A stretch of 64,000 nucleotides of DNA from Phlebopus portentosus (Eukaryota > Basidiomycota > Agaricomycetes > Boletales > Boletinellaceae), in the NCBI GenBank assembly GCA_037892935.1, contig JAYXKI010000001.1:682001-746000 (forward strand). Reading direction: 5' to 3'. The number at the start of each line of letters is the position of its first letter. Position 1 is the stretch's first letter. The notes beneath the pieces are model-generated. The model was not told the origin of the DNA. It was given only the letters and a program-made list of their open reading frames with translations, and did not search any database. Below are positions 11,501 to 23,847 of the stretch, one piece after another. The translations under genes and the position numbers were made by a program.

Positions 11501-14500
11501 GCGGAAGTGAGTACATGTGGGAATTGAGGGACGGTCAAGAGGACGAAGTCGAGCCAATGATGGAGCAATGGGCGGTTGCTCGGTGTCGCTATGCCATCGA
11601 TGAGCAATTGAACGAAAAGAGAGTTGGTGGATGCTGAAGCGGCAAGGGGTTGGGTAACACCGTCCTCGGTCGCGGAGTCAGGATCGGTGGAGTTGCGCAA
11701 AGATAAATTCGGACTCTTCGCGCGTTGTCTATCTGAGTATGCAACTGACGACGAGATAATGGAATGAAGGAGGTGTAGGAGTTTGTTCTGTAGTTCGAGC
11801 CGCTGCGAGTGCACTAATGCAAATAGCTTGAAAGTTATCGCTGACTCCAGTGACCCTATAGTCGGTTGGTCCAGATCACCACGCGAGATTACTGACTGCA
11901 TAAGGTCAATGACGGTAGAATGAATCTCCGTATTAAGTCTCTTCATAGGCTTCAGTAAGGACGGCCTGGGTTCACTCTGCAAGAATCTAGAGTTGGTTTG
12001 AACAGCATAAGGACAAGTTAAAGCCAAATGAAAAAGGTCACGTACCTAGTGAGTAGCTCGACGAATACATTTGCATATGTGACATTCGCGCCAATATATC
12101 CACCTAATTAAGCAATCAATTTTTTTCGAAATCCAAGGAAATGCGATAGTCGTCCTTACGCTGCGAAATCCTCTCCAGGAGCTGAGGACACGGTGATCGA
12201 GAAACAAGTGTTGTTGACACCACCCTATTGAAATTCTGACCACCATATCGAGCAACTTGTAGCAGCACATCAAGCAGATAGACTACACGATGTTGGTCAA
12301 AGGGTCTGTCATACGTGAACCCTCTTATTTCCCTTCCGTTCATAGTCACGACACTTGGAGTCTGACGGATTGTCGGATCCAGTAGTTCAAGTAGTATAGG
12401 ATCAAGGACTCTAGAAATATCACTCAGGAGAATGATTGTTACTGTAAGCATAGTGACTCACCGCGGATATGATCTTAGATTGCAACGCATCCAAGTTTCG
12501 CCGACGCGTCGCAGCACAGGATCACTGCTTTTGAGACTATCGAGAACAATGAGCATCGGTACTTTGAAATGTACCCCGGGCTGTTGATTATCATCTATTT
12601 ATAAGGCACATCCTTGTCAGTCAGTCGAACTCATTAATTTTAAACTCATTAAAGTAAATCCATTTCCAGACAATCATACAAGTCGGAAAACCATATAAAT
12701 TGAAATACTTACCAGATAATCTCCAGAGGACACCAAAAGCTCCATATGCTTCGAACCCGGTTTGTGCAGTATCCCCTACAAGAGACTGCGAGATGATAGC
12801 TTCCAGATGGCGATGAGTTGTTGCATGCTCGAGATCCCAAATGAGCCGTACAGCACGGACGTGATACGGGCTTGTTTCAAACCGCAAGTAGGCCATGAGC
12901 TATCGCGACGAATGCACCCAAACTGTTAACGAGAAGCTCAGGATTATCGGTGGACACGACTTACAGATTGCATCATTGCAAGTAATCTCGGGCGATTGTC
13001 GATAGATGGAGTTGGTGAAAGAGCCGGGGTTGCGTGTAGACGAATAGCAAGAGAAACCACCCTGTCTGCACCTTCAAAAGAGCAACTCTTCATATTGCTG
13101 GTCAGACAATACTCAAGACGCGAGTGAAGAAGATGGCTACATTCTGTAGCTTACCTTCAGATCGAGTGGTCGGGAAATGCGATTGAACCAGCGCTCCGCG
13201 TCCCATGATAAAGTCAAAGGTAAAGCACCTGAGGTGTGCGCCGTCTTATCCAATGCATCAGTCAGTTTCAACAAGAGGGTAACTCCTAGTACGAATGCAA
13301 GATGCATTGTATTCGTCTGTGGAAACTCTTCTTTCTCTTCCACTTCATCTCCAACACACATCTCAGCACAGGTTGCTGTAAGCTCGGATAAGCGCTCAAA
13401 AGATGCAACAAAAGGGATGGCCGATGCGATTCGACGCTCCTTTTCAGTCTCTGGAGTGTCCGGACTGATGGCCACGCCCTGTTCAGATTCGCAAGTCACG
13501 CTTTCTGTACATCCATTATCCGAGATCCCATAGAATGTACAAGCAGCGTCGTCAAAGCTTCCACCAAATGCGAAGCCAGGAAGATGTAACGGGCCTGACA
13601 TCGCTGTTATAGAGATATGCTCCAGAGTCCGTTCGAGAAGTTGCATAGCAGTTCGAAAGGTAGATGTTGTAACTCGATGAGGGTCTTTCCTCGAAAGCTC
13701 CTTAAAAACGAAAGTATGAGTAAGTCAGTGTTCTTCCAGATTAATATATTGACGGTACCTGCAGCTTTTCAGCGAGGGCGCAGAATATTAACGGAAGGTG
13801 CAATTTTTGTACTTCGTCATCATCCATGCGGAATGTAGTTAGGACAAAGAGTAGCATTTCGATGCACTAAAATCAACGTCAGTTCTCAAAGCTTATTCAT
13901 AACCATGCTCCTCTTCGTACCTCTGTTTCAGACGTCTTTTCGGCGACCTCGCCTCGGGCAGCCTTGAATAGTTGCTTCCAAGTCGCTCGAGGTTCAACTG
14001 CCTCGTACAAAGTATTCGCTGTGACAAGAATCTGTTCATAGGTAAGTACGACTTCGGCCTCGGCAAAATCAAGTAACGCGTATGTACGTCTTCGCCGCCA
14101 TCTGTGCTTTCCTTCACGGACCCCCTTATCGACTTCAACGCATCATGTATGAGAACCTCCGTCAATGGTGTTCCAATCTCCCATTTATCCAGCAAAGAGA
14201 TGTATATCTTGAAGGGCCTTGTCGCAGAGTATTCTGAGGACGGATGAAACATCTCCTCGCGCAATGTATCAACGAGCAATGACCGGGCGTGTGCCTGGAA
14301 GTATTCGGCTTGCTTCTCTGAATGTTCGTCCGAACCGAGAAGCCATGCGAATAGACGCCGATTGAGTGAGAGATCGCGACGAAGAACAACACCAGTTGCT
14401 GCCCGCATGAGCAGAGACCGGTCTGTTGGTGATGCTGCTGATAATGCGGAGCCTTCTAATCGCAATGTTGATAGGAGTAAGTCGAGCGCGCCTCGCTGGA

Positions 14501-15630
14501 CCAAAAGATTGTCGTCCCCAAGAGCGGCAGCGAACGCTCTTAACATGAGTCCGATGTCGCGTCCGACAATTGGTGCGATGTCTAATATGGCACACCGACA
14601 GTCAGCTTCATGAAGAGGCAGGATGGGAGTAATATACGGACCCTCTTTAGCGTCCAAACGTGGAAGCCGTCTTGATAGATAGCTTAGACAATATGCACGC
14701 GGAACTTGAGTTGTCAACATGACAAGCCAGATATTCTGCAAGAAGAAGGCAGGAGCCACCGCACCGGATAGCCGATCGAGCAGGCCTAGCACCTGAACGT
14801 GAAATGTCTCATGAGTGCAACTATCTATGTACACAATTTGGCAGGAAGCCTAACCTGTTCAAATGTCTCGCTTGTCTCTTCCTCAAGCCCAGGCATGAGT
14901 GCGAGTATGAAAGCGCGCATGATCGGACGTAGCTCTCCTTGTAGTGGCACGTAATACTTTTCGAACAGACCAAGAAGCACGGGCTTGACGTTCGTCGCGG
15001 CATACTCAAAGAACGGAAACAATCCAGAGGACCACAGAGGCAGGTCTCGCTTCAGGCCATCCGGCTAACCAACAACAGCATTATCAACAACCGCCATCAC
15101 CACGTAAACAAGTGAAACGCACCCCGAGCACAGACAAAATATGTGAATACACGTCAAGAGCACGTTGATGAACACCAGATGGCAACGCTGGAATCAAGCA
15201 TTGTGAAAGGCGTTTCGCTACGATCAGTTTACGTGGTATTTCCTTGAATTGAGTGTACGATTGGAGAGCCTGCAGCAGCGGTACATTCCCGTAAATGCAA
15301 GACAAGGATTTCAGTGACAAAAGAAATGTACCTTGAGCAGCTGCTTCAGGAATGCAATGAAGTCCGGCCATTCATGCATCGCCTCAAAACTCGCAAGGCA
15401 TTTCTCGACCTGCTGAGCATATTTCTTGTACTTTGGATCATTCTGTACCGTCGCGTCCAGCGCAACTTTATCGAAAGGATAAAAGCATAAGCTAATTTGA
15501 GAAATGCAAATCTTGTGGAAGCTGTTTCAAATTTACACGCACCTTGTTCGCGCAGCTTCGCAGCTGCGGATAGCGCACCCTTCGAGCTTGAGCCAGAAGC
15601 ACCTATATCGCCCTTATTTGACATTGACAT
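8597..15630 (-). CDS. DOP1: Dopey family protein Dop1 (Golgi/endosome traffic)
   Basis: A large gene with many short introns; the product is estimated at about 1,800-1,950 residues. The first exons are 15543-15630 and 15332-15465, giving MSMSNKGDIGASGSSSKGAL, then NDPKYKKYAQQVEKCLASFE, the MHEWPDFIAFLKQLLKALQS region and YTQFKEIPRKLIVAKRLSQC. This is the Dopey N-terminal domain. Later segments, including FGVLWRL, GETWMRCNL and LDPILLELLDP, and the C-terminus ending MDIFDGR, follow the same family. Dop1 acts with Mon2 and the flippase Neo1 in endosome-to-Golgi membrane traffic (family knowledge). It converges with glucanase copy 2, and a broken copy of its 3' end is found at 5640-6120. Inner exon borders were not all resolved. 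Confidence 0.9.
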
Positions 15631-15817
15631 TATTACAAGAAGAGCTTGAAGGAACTAAGTCTCTGGTCACCGAGCATGAATCACGATGGTTAAGTTAGAG
15701 TTTGTCAGTGCAGCCGAGGCGCGCTTGCACCGACAGGTTCGTGTCGTGTCGAAGTCACACGTGTCGATTACCTCAACATGCGTCTCGTCATCATCCTCAA
15801 CAACTTCTTTCTTAACC

Positions 15818-16128
15818 ATGAGCACACCGAAGAATCATGTCAAGAGGGCTTTGGAGGCAAACCTGAGCCCAAAGCTGCCGCGTACTCCTCAAGGCTCTCC
15901 AACTCAGCGCACCTTATTCCAGTCGTGGTTGAGTACGTACTGTGCTGTATATGTCAACGTTCAAAATCTTTTGTCATTTACGCTGCTATAGCTCTGCCTC
16001 GTCGAACACGTCTTGTTCTTTCTTGTGTCTTGTTCGGAACCGCAGCTGCGGGACTGTACATATCTGACAAGCTCGAGGAGAAGATACCTGCCGGAGACCC
16101 TGCAAATAAGAAGACCAAATCACACTGA
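15818..16128 (+). CDS. Small single-span membrane protein, 83 residues
   Basis: Two exons, 15818-15932 and 15992-16128, are joined in frame by a 59-bp GT..AG intron. The N-terminal half is polar with SP/TP sites (LSPKLPRTPQGSPTQ). A basic stretch (LPRRTR) precedes one hydrophobic span (LVLSCVLFGTAAAGLYI), and a short charged tail (SDKLEEKIPAGD) follows. I do not recognise a characterised family. The topology would suit a mitochondrial or ER membrane microprotein. Its start codon is 188 bp from the DOP1 start on the opposite strand, so the two share a bidirectional promoter. Confidence 0.7.
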
Positions 16129-16319
16129 CCCAGACTCAAGGGAAGCCGCGACAGTGTGCCTGTCATAGGGTATGCTATAGCTACATAATACGTTAAATAT
16201 GGTGCTGAATGACCGTGATCTAGGAATGTGTGTGGTCTATTAATTGATACATTTGATCAATGACTGGATGTTACACGAAAAGCTCTTCACCTTCAAAAAT
16301 CCAAACTGCCTTTATCCCA

Positions 16320-17423
16320 TTACTCTATTCCGCCATATGCATCCGATTCATGGCCAGCGTGCGGACTCTCAGACGAGCTACAGGTAGAGCTGCGCCTTAG
16401 GGGCTCTTGCGTATGCAAACCAGGCGGTGACGGGAGGACGGAATAGCTGCTGCCCTGAGCTTTCATCGTATCCGTAACTGCGGCTCCCACACCGGCTGGT
16501 CCTGGTTCGGAAGGACGAGAATTAGCGCTCGGTGTCCGGCGTAACGGAAAGGGTGACACCGGTGGAAGCGGAAATGCCAAATTGCCTTTCTCTCCTTCCG
16601 GAATGCGCGGCCCTTCCTCATCTTGGTCGTTGAAGCTAGGTTTTTCAAGGCCATAGCCATCGTCTCCAAATCTCCAGCTTCCCCTGTGCCAATCCGGAAC
16701 TAAGACCTCCTCCCCGCCTTTGCGTCGTCGGTACGACCGACATAAAGCTCGGAAGATCGCATCATGGAACGCAGTGCCGATGACTAGAAGCGTGACTCCG
16801 GCAACCGACATGATACCAATTCCGATGATTTTCCAAGAGTTCATGCTGGAGCCCGAGGAATCGCTCTTGCGATCAGTCCCTTTCTGAGTAGGGGCGGCTC
16901 CAGGAGAAGCATTAGTAGTTGTAGCAAACTGTGCATTGTTCGACTGAGTGGCAGAAGATTGAGCTGCGTTGGTTTCCGGCTTCGCAGATGTCGAAGATTC
17001 AGGCTTAGTTTCAGTGCTGCTACGCCCTGTGGCTGTAGAAGAATTGGCATTGCTAGTTGACTTCGAGGCTGTCGCCGTTGCACCATTTGAAGTCGCCTCA
17101 GTTGCCTTGCTTGTCGAGGTCTGCTTTCCCGTCTGATGATCCCCGCCAGCCGTTTCTTGTCCTTCCTGTCGAGTACTTTGCAGGAAGCCGAAAGGATCCA
17201 AAGCATAGTTATGGCCAGTATTGGGATGCCGTTGTGCCACTGTCGATATCACAGACTTCGATGCAGAGGATGTTGCAGGCAATAAGGTTGAGGATAATGC
17301 AGCAAAAGATTCCGCTTGTGATGATGTCTGGATAGTGGTTGGGATAGTTACTGCAACTGCGAATTGAGCTCTTATGAGCGAGGTGAGGAAAAGACCCAGA
17401 ATAAATTCCGGCAATTTGTTCAT
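16320..17423 (-). CDS. Ser/Thr-rich single-pass surface protein
   Basis: One uninterrupted exon of 367 residues. There is a signal peptide at residues 1-25 (MNKLPEFILGLFLTSLIRAQ...) and a Ser/Thr/Ala-rich ectodomain to about residue 195, likely heavily O-mannosylated. A transmembrane helix at about 198-219 (IIGIGIMSVAGVTLLVIGTA) is followed by a basic stop-transfer (CRSYRRRKGGEE) and a 140-residue Pro/Ser-rich cytoplasmic tail. The architecture is like fungal wall-stress sensors (Mid2/Wsc type), but no Cys-rich WSC domain is present, so the sensor role is only an inference. It lies between DOP1 and glucanase copy 3. Confidence 0.75.
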   Translation of the reverse strand: MNKLPEFILGLFLTSLIRAQFAVAVTIPTTIQTSSQAESFAALSSTLLPATSSASKSVISTVAQRHPNTGHNYALDPFGFLQSTRQEGQETAGGDHQTGKQTSTSKATEATSNGATATASKSTSNANSSTATGRSSTETKPESSTSAKPETNAAQSSATQSNNAQFATTTNASPGAAPTQKGTDRKSDSSGSSMNSWKIIGIGIMSVAGVTLLVIGTAFHDAIFRALCRSYRRRKGGEEVLVPDWHRGSWRFGDDGYGLEKPSFNDQDEEGPRIPEGEKGNLAFPLPPVSPFPLRRTPSANSRPSEPGPAGVGAAVTDTMKAQGSSYSVLPSPPGLHTQEPLRRSSTCSSSESPHAGHESDAYGGIE

Positions 17424-18054
17424 GGAGATACTAATATATCAGAAGGAATGTGGATAGTCTAGCAAAGGCGAGCTGAAAGTCTTAGTTCAGAATTCGGACA
17501 AATATCCCGAGAGACTCGTCGGAAGTAAACGAGTGTATGTTGAAGCTTTGAGTTGACCGAGACGGTGGCACAGGTGGTGGTTCACTGTTACAACTTACGA
17601 AATCGCGACGCGTTCCTACACGTGAGATTCAAAGCGGATCAATTTTTTCGGGGGGCACAGTTTGCTTCCGTTGATCTGTGATGCGCCATCGTATTTAGTG
17701 TAAAAAAGTAGATCTAACGGCCCGAACCCTGCATTCTTATCTTTGAGAAAAGGTATCATCAAAAGGCCGGAATCTGACAGTAATCTGGAAAGAACTATAG
17801 CAAAAAGAAGCAAAAGAAAGAAATAAGGTTCGGATCAAAATTATTGCTGATCGAAATTTCTGAGGCCTCTGTTTCTTTGTTTCCTAGCAAAATTGCAGCA
17901 AATGAAATTATGCCAAGTACTAGAAGCAGTCACAATAAACAGAGCAAACTGGCAATTTGATCTAGATACAGTAGCTTGCCTTGAGTTCCAAGGTCTGAAC
18001 TCTGTGCGGAGATGGAGAAGAATATTAATGCACCTAGAGAATTAAAACTAATTA

Positions 18055-18106
18055 CAGGTGGTTCCATTAAGTCTCTGGCGCCCCGTTTTTGGAAAGTGAT
18101 CTGCGT
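18055..18106 (+). repeat. Left terminal inverted repeat of the MITE
   Basis: Pairs with 18304-18355 over 52 bp with four mismatches. The GC-rich core GGCGCCCCGTTTTTGGAAAG is perfectly conserved between the arms. Confidence 0.85.
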
Positions 18107-18303
18107 CCATTTTACAGTAAAGAAATTTACCATCCCCCTCCTCATTGCTTGTGTAGAACATGCTACAATAATAGTCAAGTACCTCTGAATATTGTATACT
18201 TGTGAGCAGATATCCTATGTGTGAAAAAGCACAGTGAAAAAGATGCATGCGGGATGCGGGACAGGAAGACTTTGATCGACGCATTTTGTTTTCCTTAAAA
18301 GGC

Positions 18304-18355
18304 ATGCAAATCGCTTTCCAAAAACGGGGCGCCGGAGACTTAATGGAACCACCTG
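18304..18355 (-). repeat. Right terminal inverted repeat of the MITE
   Basis: Reverse complement of the left arm at 48 of 52 positions; followed directly by the TA target duplication. Confidence 0.85.
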
Positions 18356-18710
18356 TATATAACTTAACTATTATAAGCCACGTGTAATTTCCTAAATGGA
18401 GGTGTGGAATGCAAAAACTGAAGATGCACAGCCTTACAACCTACGCACCGTGAATCTTGGCCGCAACGCCTTCAAGGTCGTCAGTCAACGCTCCCGCTTT
18501 GTTTTCATCTTTCAAGCGAACCACGATTTGTTCAAAAAAGCATGCAAACACGTGGACCAACATGTCTTACACTCTTGAAATTTGCTCAGTATCGGCCTGG
18601 GCCTGAAGCTTGGAGAAAAAAGGGAGGCCGAAGCATAAAGCTATGCACCAGAAGAGCTTGCAATAAACCCATGAGGCATGAAAACATACCGCTTGCAAGA
18701 TAAGGCGTGG

Positions 18711-18728
18711 TGGCCGAGGCTTCGGCCA
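18711..18728. repeat. Short perfect hairpin in the copy-3 promoter
   Basis: TGGCCGA and TCGGCCA pair around a 4-base loop, about 155 bp before the glucanase copy-3 start. It may be a regulatory palindrome or chance. Confidence 0.35.
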
Positions 18729-18883
18729 AGAGCGTGTGCGGCTTCATCATTATGGCATCTACGCTTGGGGTCTGGCCATGATACTTATTTGAAGACTGGC
18801 TGCTTAACGCCTCCATTTACGTCCAGACCGCCACTTCCCTTCTTGCTACTACCACGCTCTCTACTAGCAATTGCTATTGCCAC

Positions 18884-20385
<1,502 letters not shown>

Positions 20386-20946
20386 TTAAGTCTTAATTAT
20401 GTTGGGTTTCTTTCGTTCTGTGCTATAAACTGCGTTCTGGTCGTCTCTATGACCTTTACTGTCTTTACAGGGTTATTTATTTTTGACTTCTTTTTATCAT
20501 CCCATCGCTCAGCTTTGTACAATTTGCTATCCTTCAAACAGTAACACATTAGATAGACATAGACTAATAGAATACTAGCAATGATTCACAGGATATTTTT
20601 CAGCATGTTTGTCAGATGACCAGGCTTTATCCTGATGGGGTAGGTGACCCTTCCGGATCCGGGACCGGTCGGGCCGCGAGGTTCAAAGAAAGAACGCGCA
20701 TCTGCATCTTGACTTCGTACGCCCACCACAACACATGACGCCCTCGGGCAGTCAAAGCGCGTTGTACGATTTGCCAGGAATATCGAGCCTCGACAGGCTC
20801 TATGTAATGCTCTGATCAGCTGGCCTGAACAAGCTCATTATTGGCGGTGCCTAACGGTATCGAGATGCTATAAAAATGTTCTCGTCTACTAGAAAGCGTC
20901 AAGCTGGTTGATGATTCTGGGTTTCCCCTGAACTCGCGTCTCGGAG
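20386..20946. other. Intergenic: 3' flank of glucanase copy 3 and promoter of the six-hairpin gene
   Basis: No gene is seen. A TATA element lies near the right end. I looked for a DOP1 relic here, as behind copy 1, and found none. Confidence 0.5.
20869..20876 (+). promoter_or_regulatory. TATA box of the six-hairpin-like gene
   Basis: TATAAAAA lies 71 bp before the ATG at 20947. Confidence 0.5.
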
Positions 20947-23284
20947 ATGTACCTTCGGTGTATACTCGCCCAGCTGTCCCTCGCTTTGTGCACTTCAGGC
21001 TTCGTTGCGGGTGCAGGACTCCATGGCAATAAAATAGACCGTTATGCAGTCGTCTCGCGATACAATCCGACGCGTAACGCATCCAGCTCGGAGACGCCGA
21101 TGCAAGTCGGTAACGGAAACTTTGCGTTTGGTGCGGACGTGACCGGCTTGCAGACTTTCCAGCCTTTCGCGATTATGTCGTCGTGGGGTTGGAAGAATGA
21201 CTCGCTTCCGCCTGGGCGCACGCTTGGCGACGTACTCACCTACAAAGGCGCCTCACTGGACAACCACGGACGCAACGTCACGTACATGTATGACGGGGTT
21301 CCGGATATAATGCAATGGCTCATCTCCAATCCGAATCGAGTTAATTTGGGACGCGTCGGGCTTCTCTTCCTGTCTGCATCAGGCGAAACTCTTAATGTGA
21401 CTGAGTCCGATCTTGAAAACAAAACGCAGAAGCTCGATCTCTGGACGGGCGAAATCACGAGCTCTTTCTCGTTCAATGGGACCAGCGTCACTGTCAAGAC
21501 GGTCTGTGCAGAAGATGTCGACGTCATAGGCGTGCAGGTTGATTCACCACTCGTCTCGCAAGGACGACTTGGGTTGTTCCTCGATTTCCCTTGGAACGAC
21601 GGTTTAGCCAAATTCTCTGCTCCTTTCGTCGGTCGGTTTAATGCGACTTCCAACCATACGACAGGTCTTATCCAGAGCTCGCGCTTACCGAAGGGTTCGC
21701 GGGCTCAGATAGTACATACACTTGTGAACAACTCGTTCGTCATGACCGTCGGAGGATCCACTTTCAATATTTCCCGTGATTCGCCAGACACGCACCGATA
21801 TAGCGTCATCCCTTCTCGGAAGTCATCGACATTCTCACTTTCGCTTTCATACGCACTTCAGTCTCCGGATCACGTCCCTGGGTTTAAGAGCGTGGAGCAA
21901 TCCTCTGTGAAGGCATGGAAGTCGTTCTGGACGGATGCTGGCTTCGTGGATGTGTATACGGAGTCGACCGACCCGAGAGCGGACGAACTTCAGCGCAGGA
22001 TAATCTTATCAAGCTATCTTATGCGAGTGAACGAAGCGGGAGATTACCCACCACAAGAAGTACGTCGGCACCTCATTTGATGCATACTTATACTTCTCTC
22101 CTAACCTATTCTTCAACAGTCTGGACTCGTAAACGACGGCTGGGTGAGTTTCCTTCAGCTGTTCTGCTCTGCGTATAATTAATTTCTCACTGCTCTTGTC
22201 TAGTATGGTAAATTCCACTTGGAATGGTCTACTGGCACAGCGCTCACTGGGCTCTCTGGGGTAAATGGGATCTTCTACATCGTAGTCTTCCTTCTACTCC
22301 CGCTTCTCGAAACATCCATCGAGCGTGCTCGTGTCCAACAAGGTTGGCCAAAGGGTGCGCGATGGGGTAAGATGTCAGACCCAACAGGACGCAGCGCCCC
22401 GGGTCAAATCAACGAGTTGCTAATCTGGCAGCAAGTCCATCCTCTTGTCTTCGCTGAATACGAGCATCGCGCCTTCCCTAGCCTGCAGATGCTGACGAAG
22501 TGGCGCACGATTATTAAAGAGACAGCAGATTGGATGAGCGTGTTTGCGTTTCATAACGAGAGTACTGGGAAGTATGATATCGGTCCTCCGCTGTTCCTTG
22601 TGAACGAGGATACGGATCCGCTCACTACACGCAACCCGGCATTTGAACTGTCATATTGGAAATACGGACTGCAGCTAGCGGAAACCTGGTTCAAGAGACT
22701 CGGCGAGAAGGTTCCGGAGGATTGGACGACCGTTCGGGAGAAGCTCGCGAACTTGCCTATCGATAACGGCACATACTCGCTTTACGAGGGTATCGAAAGC
22801 GACTTCTGGACTGACCCGGAGCATGTGAACGATTATCCCTCATTGGTTGGGTTGTATGGCTGGCTCCCTGAGACGCCTGGATTGAATTTGACGATCGCGA
22901 AAGCCACAATGGAGAAGACATGGACACATTGGAATATCTCAAATTGCTGGGGGTAAGCTCAATTTTCTTCCTCTGTCTGCCGTTGAGCAAACTTCACTCG
23001 GAACTGTCAGATGGGACTTTGGGATGTTGGCCATGTCAGCAGCTCGGAACAACGAGCCTGAACAAGCCGTCTCCTGGCTTCTCCACGACGTATTCTCATT
23101 CGACGACGTTGGCATGCCCACTGGCGGCACCCGTGTTCCGACTCCGTATTTCCCTGGTTCGGGAAGTCTACTGCTTGCCATCGCTATGATGGCTAAAGGA
23201 TGGGATGGAAGTTCAGGAACGGCACCTGGATTCCCTCAGACTGGATGGAACGTTAGAACTGAAGGAATGGCAAAGGCGCTCTGA
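20947..23284 (+). CDS. Secreted six-hairpin-glycosidase-like protein with an out-of-frame island
   Basis: Exons 20947-22059, 22120-22143 (24 bp, SGLVNDGW), 22204-22952 and 23011-23284 give 719 codons. A signal peptide (MYLRCILAQLSLALCTSGFV) precedes MQVGNGNFAFGADVTGLQTF and, later, ARWGKMSDPTG, LLIWQQVHPLVFAEYE, FELSYWKYGL, YPSLVGLYGWLP and NCWGWDFGMLAMSAAR. This pattern fits (alpha/alpha)6-barrel, GH65/GH95-like glycosidases. The exact CAZy family and substrate are not identified. Between 22224 and about 22300 the conserved family reading (MVYWHSAHWALWGKWDLLHR) lies in another frame, while the annotated frame reads a hydrophobic oddity (GIFYIVVFLLLPLL). Compensating small deletions or sequence errors are likely, so the gene may be damaged. 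Confidence 0.7.
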
Positions 23285-23603
23285 GATTGGAGATCAGACC
23301 TTTCTCGATCAGATTGCATATTTTACGATTCTGACCAAAGCATTGTGTATAGTCCTTGTAAAATGATTGATACCCTTCATTGGGAGGAACGCTGAGGTTC
23401 ATCTAAAAATTTGGAAGAACTTACCGTCCAAAGTACTGATACGCATCAAGGCAGTATATAGAAATATTTATCTACAATAAATGCATCCGTTATTGCGATA
23501 AGCTGAAAGAAATTCAAATCGCCAGAAGGAGACGCGTGCAGTTGTTTAGATGAAGGGACAGCAAGAATAGCGCGAGATCGAGTAGGAGTGATCCTCTCTT
23601 CAC

Positions 23604-23812
23604 ATGTCCACCTCTGACCACCTTCCAAACGCATTCAGAGCCTCCGCCTGGATCTCTTACGCTCCCAACTCAGACCATAATAGCAACAGCAATCTCAACG
23701 TCAGCGACAGCAACAACAACATGGACGACGACGTAGACATGTTAGACGCACCGCAGATCTCCACTCTCAGAGAAGAAACAAGTCCGCCACCGCAACCAAC
23801 CCCGCCACCGCC

Positions 23813-23847
<35 letters not shown>

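Larger units (their letters stand above)
18055..18355. mobile_element. MITE-like non-autonomous DNA element with 52-bp TIRs and TA duplication
   Basis: The first and last 52 bp (18055-18106 and 18304-18355) are inverted repeats beginning CAGGTGGTTCCATTAAGTCT, with four mismatches, all transitions. TA dinucleotides flank both ends (18053-18054 and 18356-18357). The 197-bp interior has no coding capacity. Size, long terminal inverted repeats and a TA target site point to a Tc1/mariner-superfamily MITE mobilised in trans. It sits about 530 bp upstream of the glucanase copy-3 start codon. Confidence 0.85.
17424..18883. other. Intergenic region between the surface-protein gene and glucanase copy 3
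   Basis: No gene is supported. The segment holds a TIR element at 18055-18355 and a small hairpin near 18711; the rest is AT-rich non-coding sequence forming the promoters of the two divergent flanking genes. Confidence 0.5.

Noticed and set aside
11198..11637. Plus-strand open frames inside the DOP1 locus
   Set aside because: They are antisense shadows of DOP1 exons, with no domain and no splice logic of their own.
13177..13533. 118-codon plus-strand frame
   Set aside because: Antisense to a DOP1 exon with clear coding sense on the minus strand.
20386..20946. Possible second DOP1 relic behind glucanase copy 3
   Set aside because: Searched for the FITD..DAIYR and GVYA..GA signatures on the minus strand and found none.
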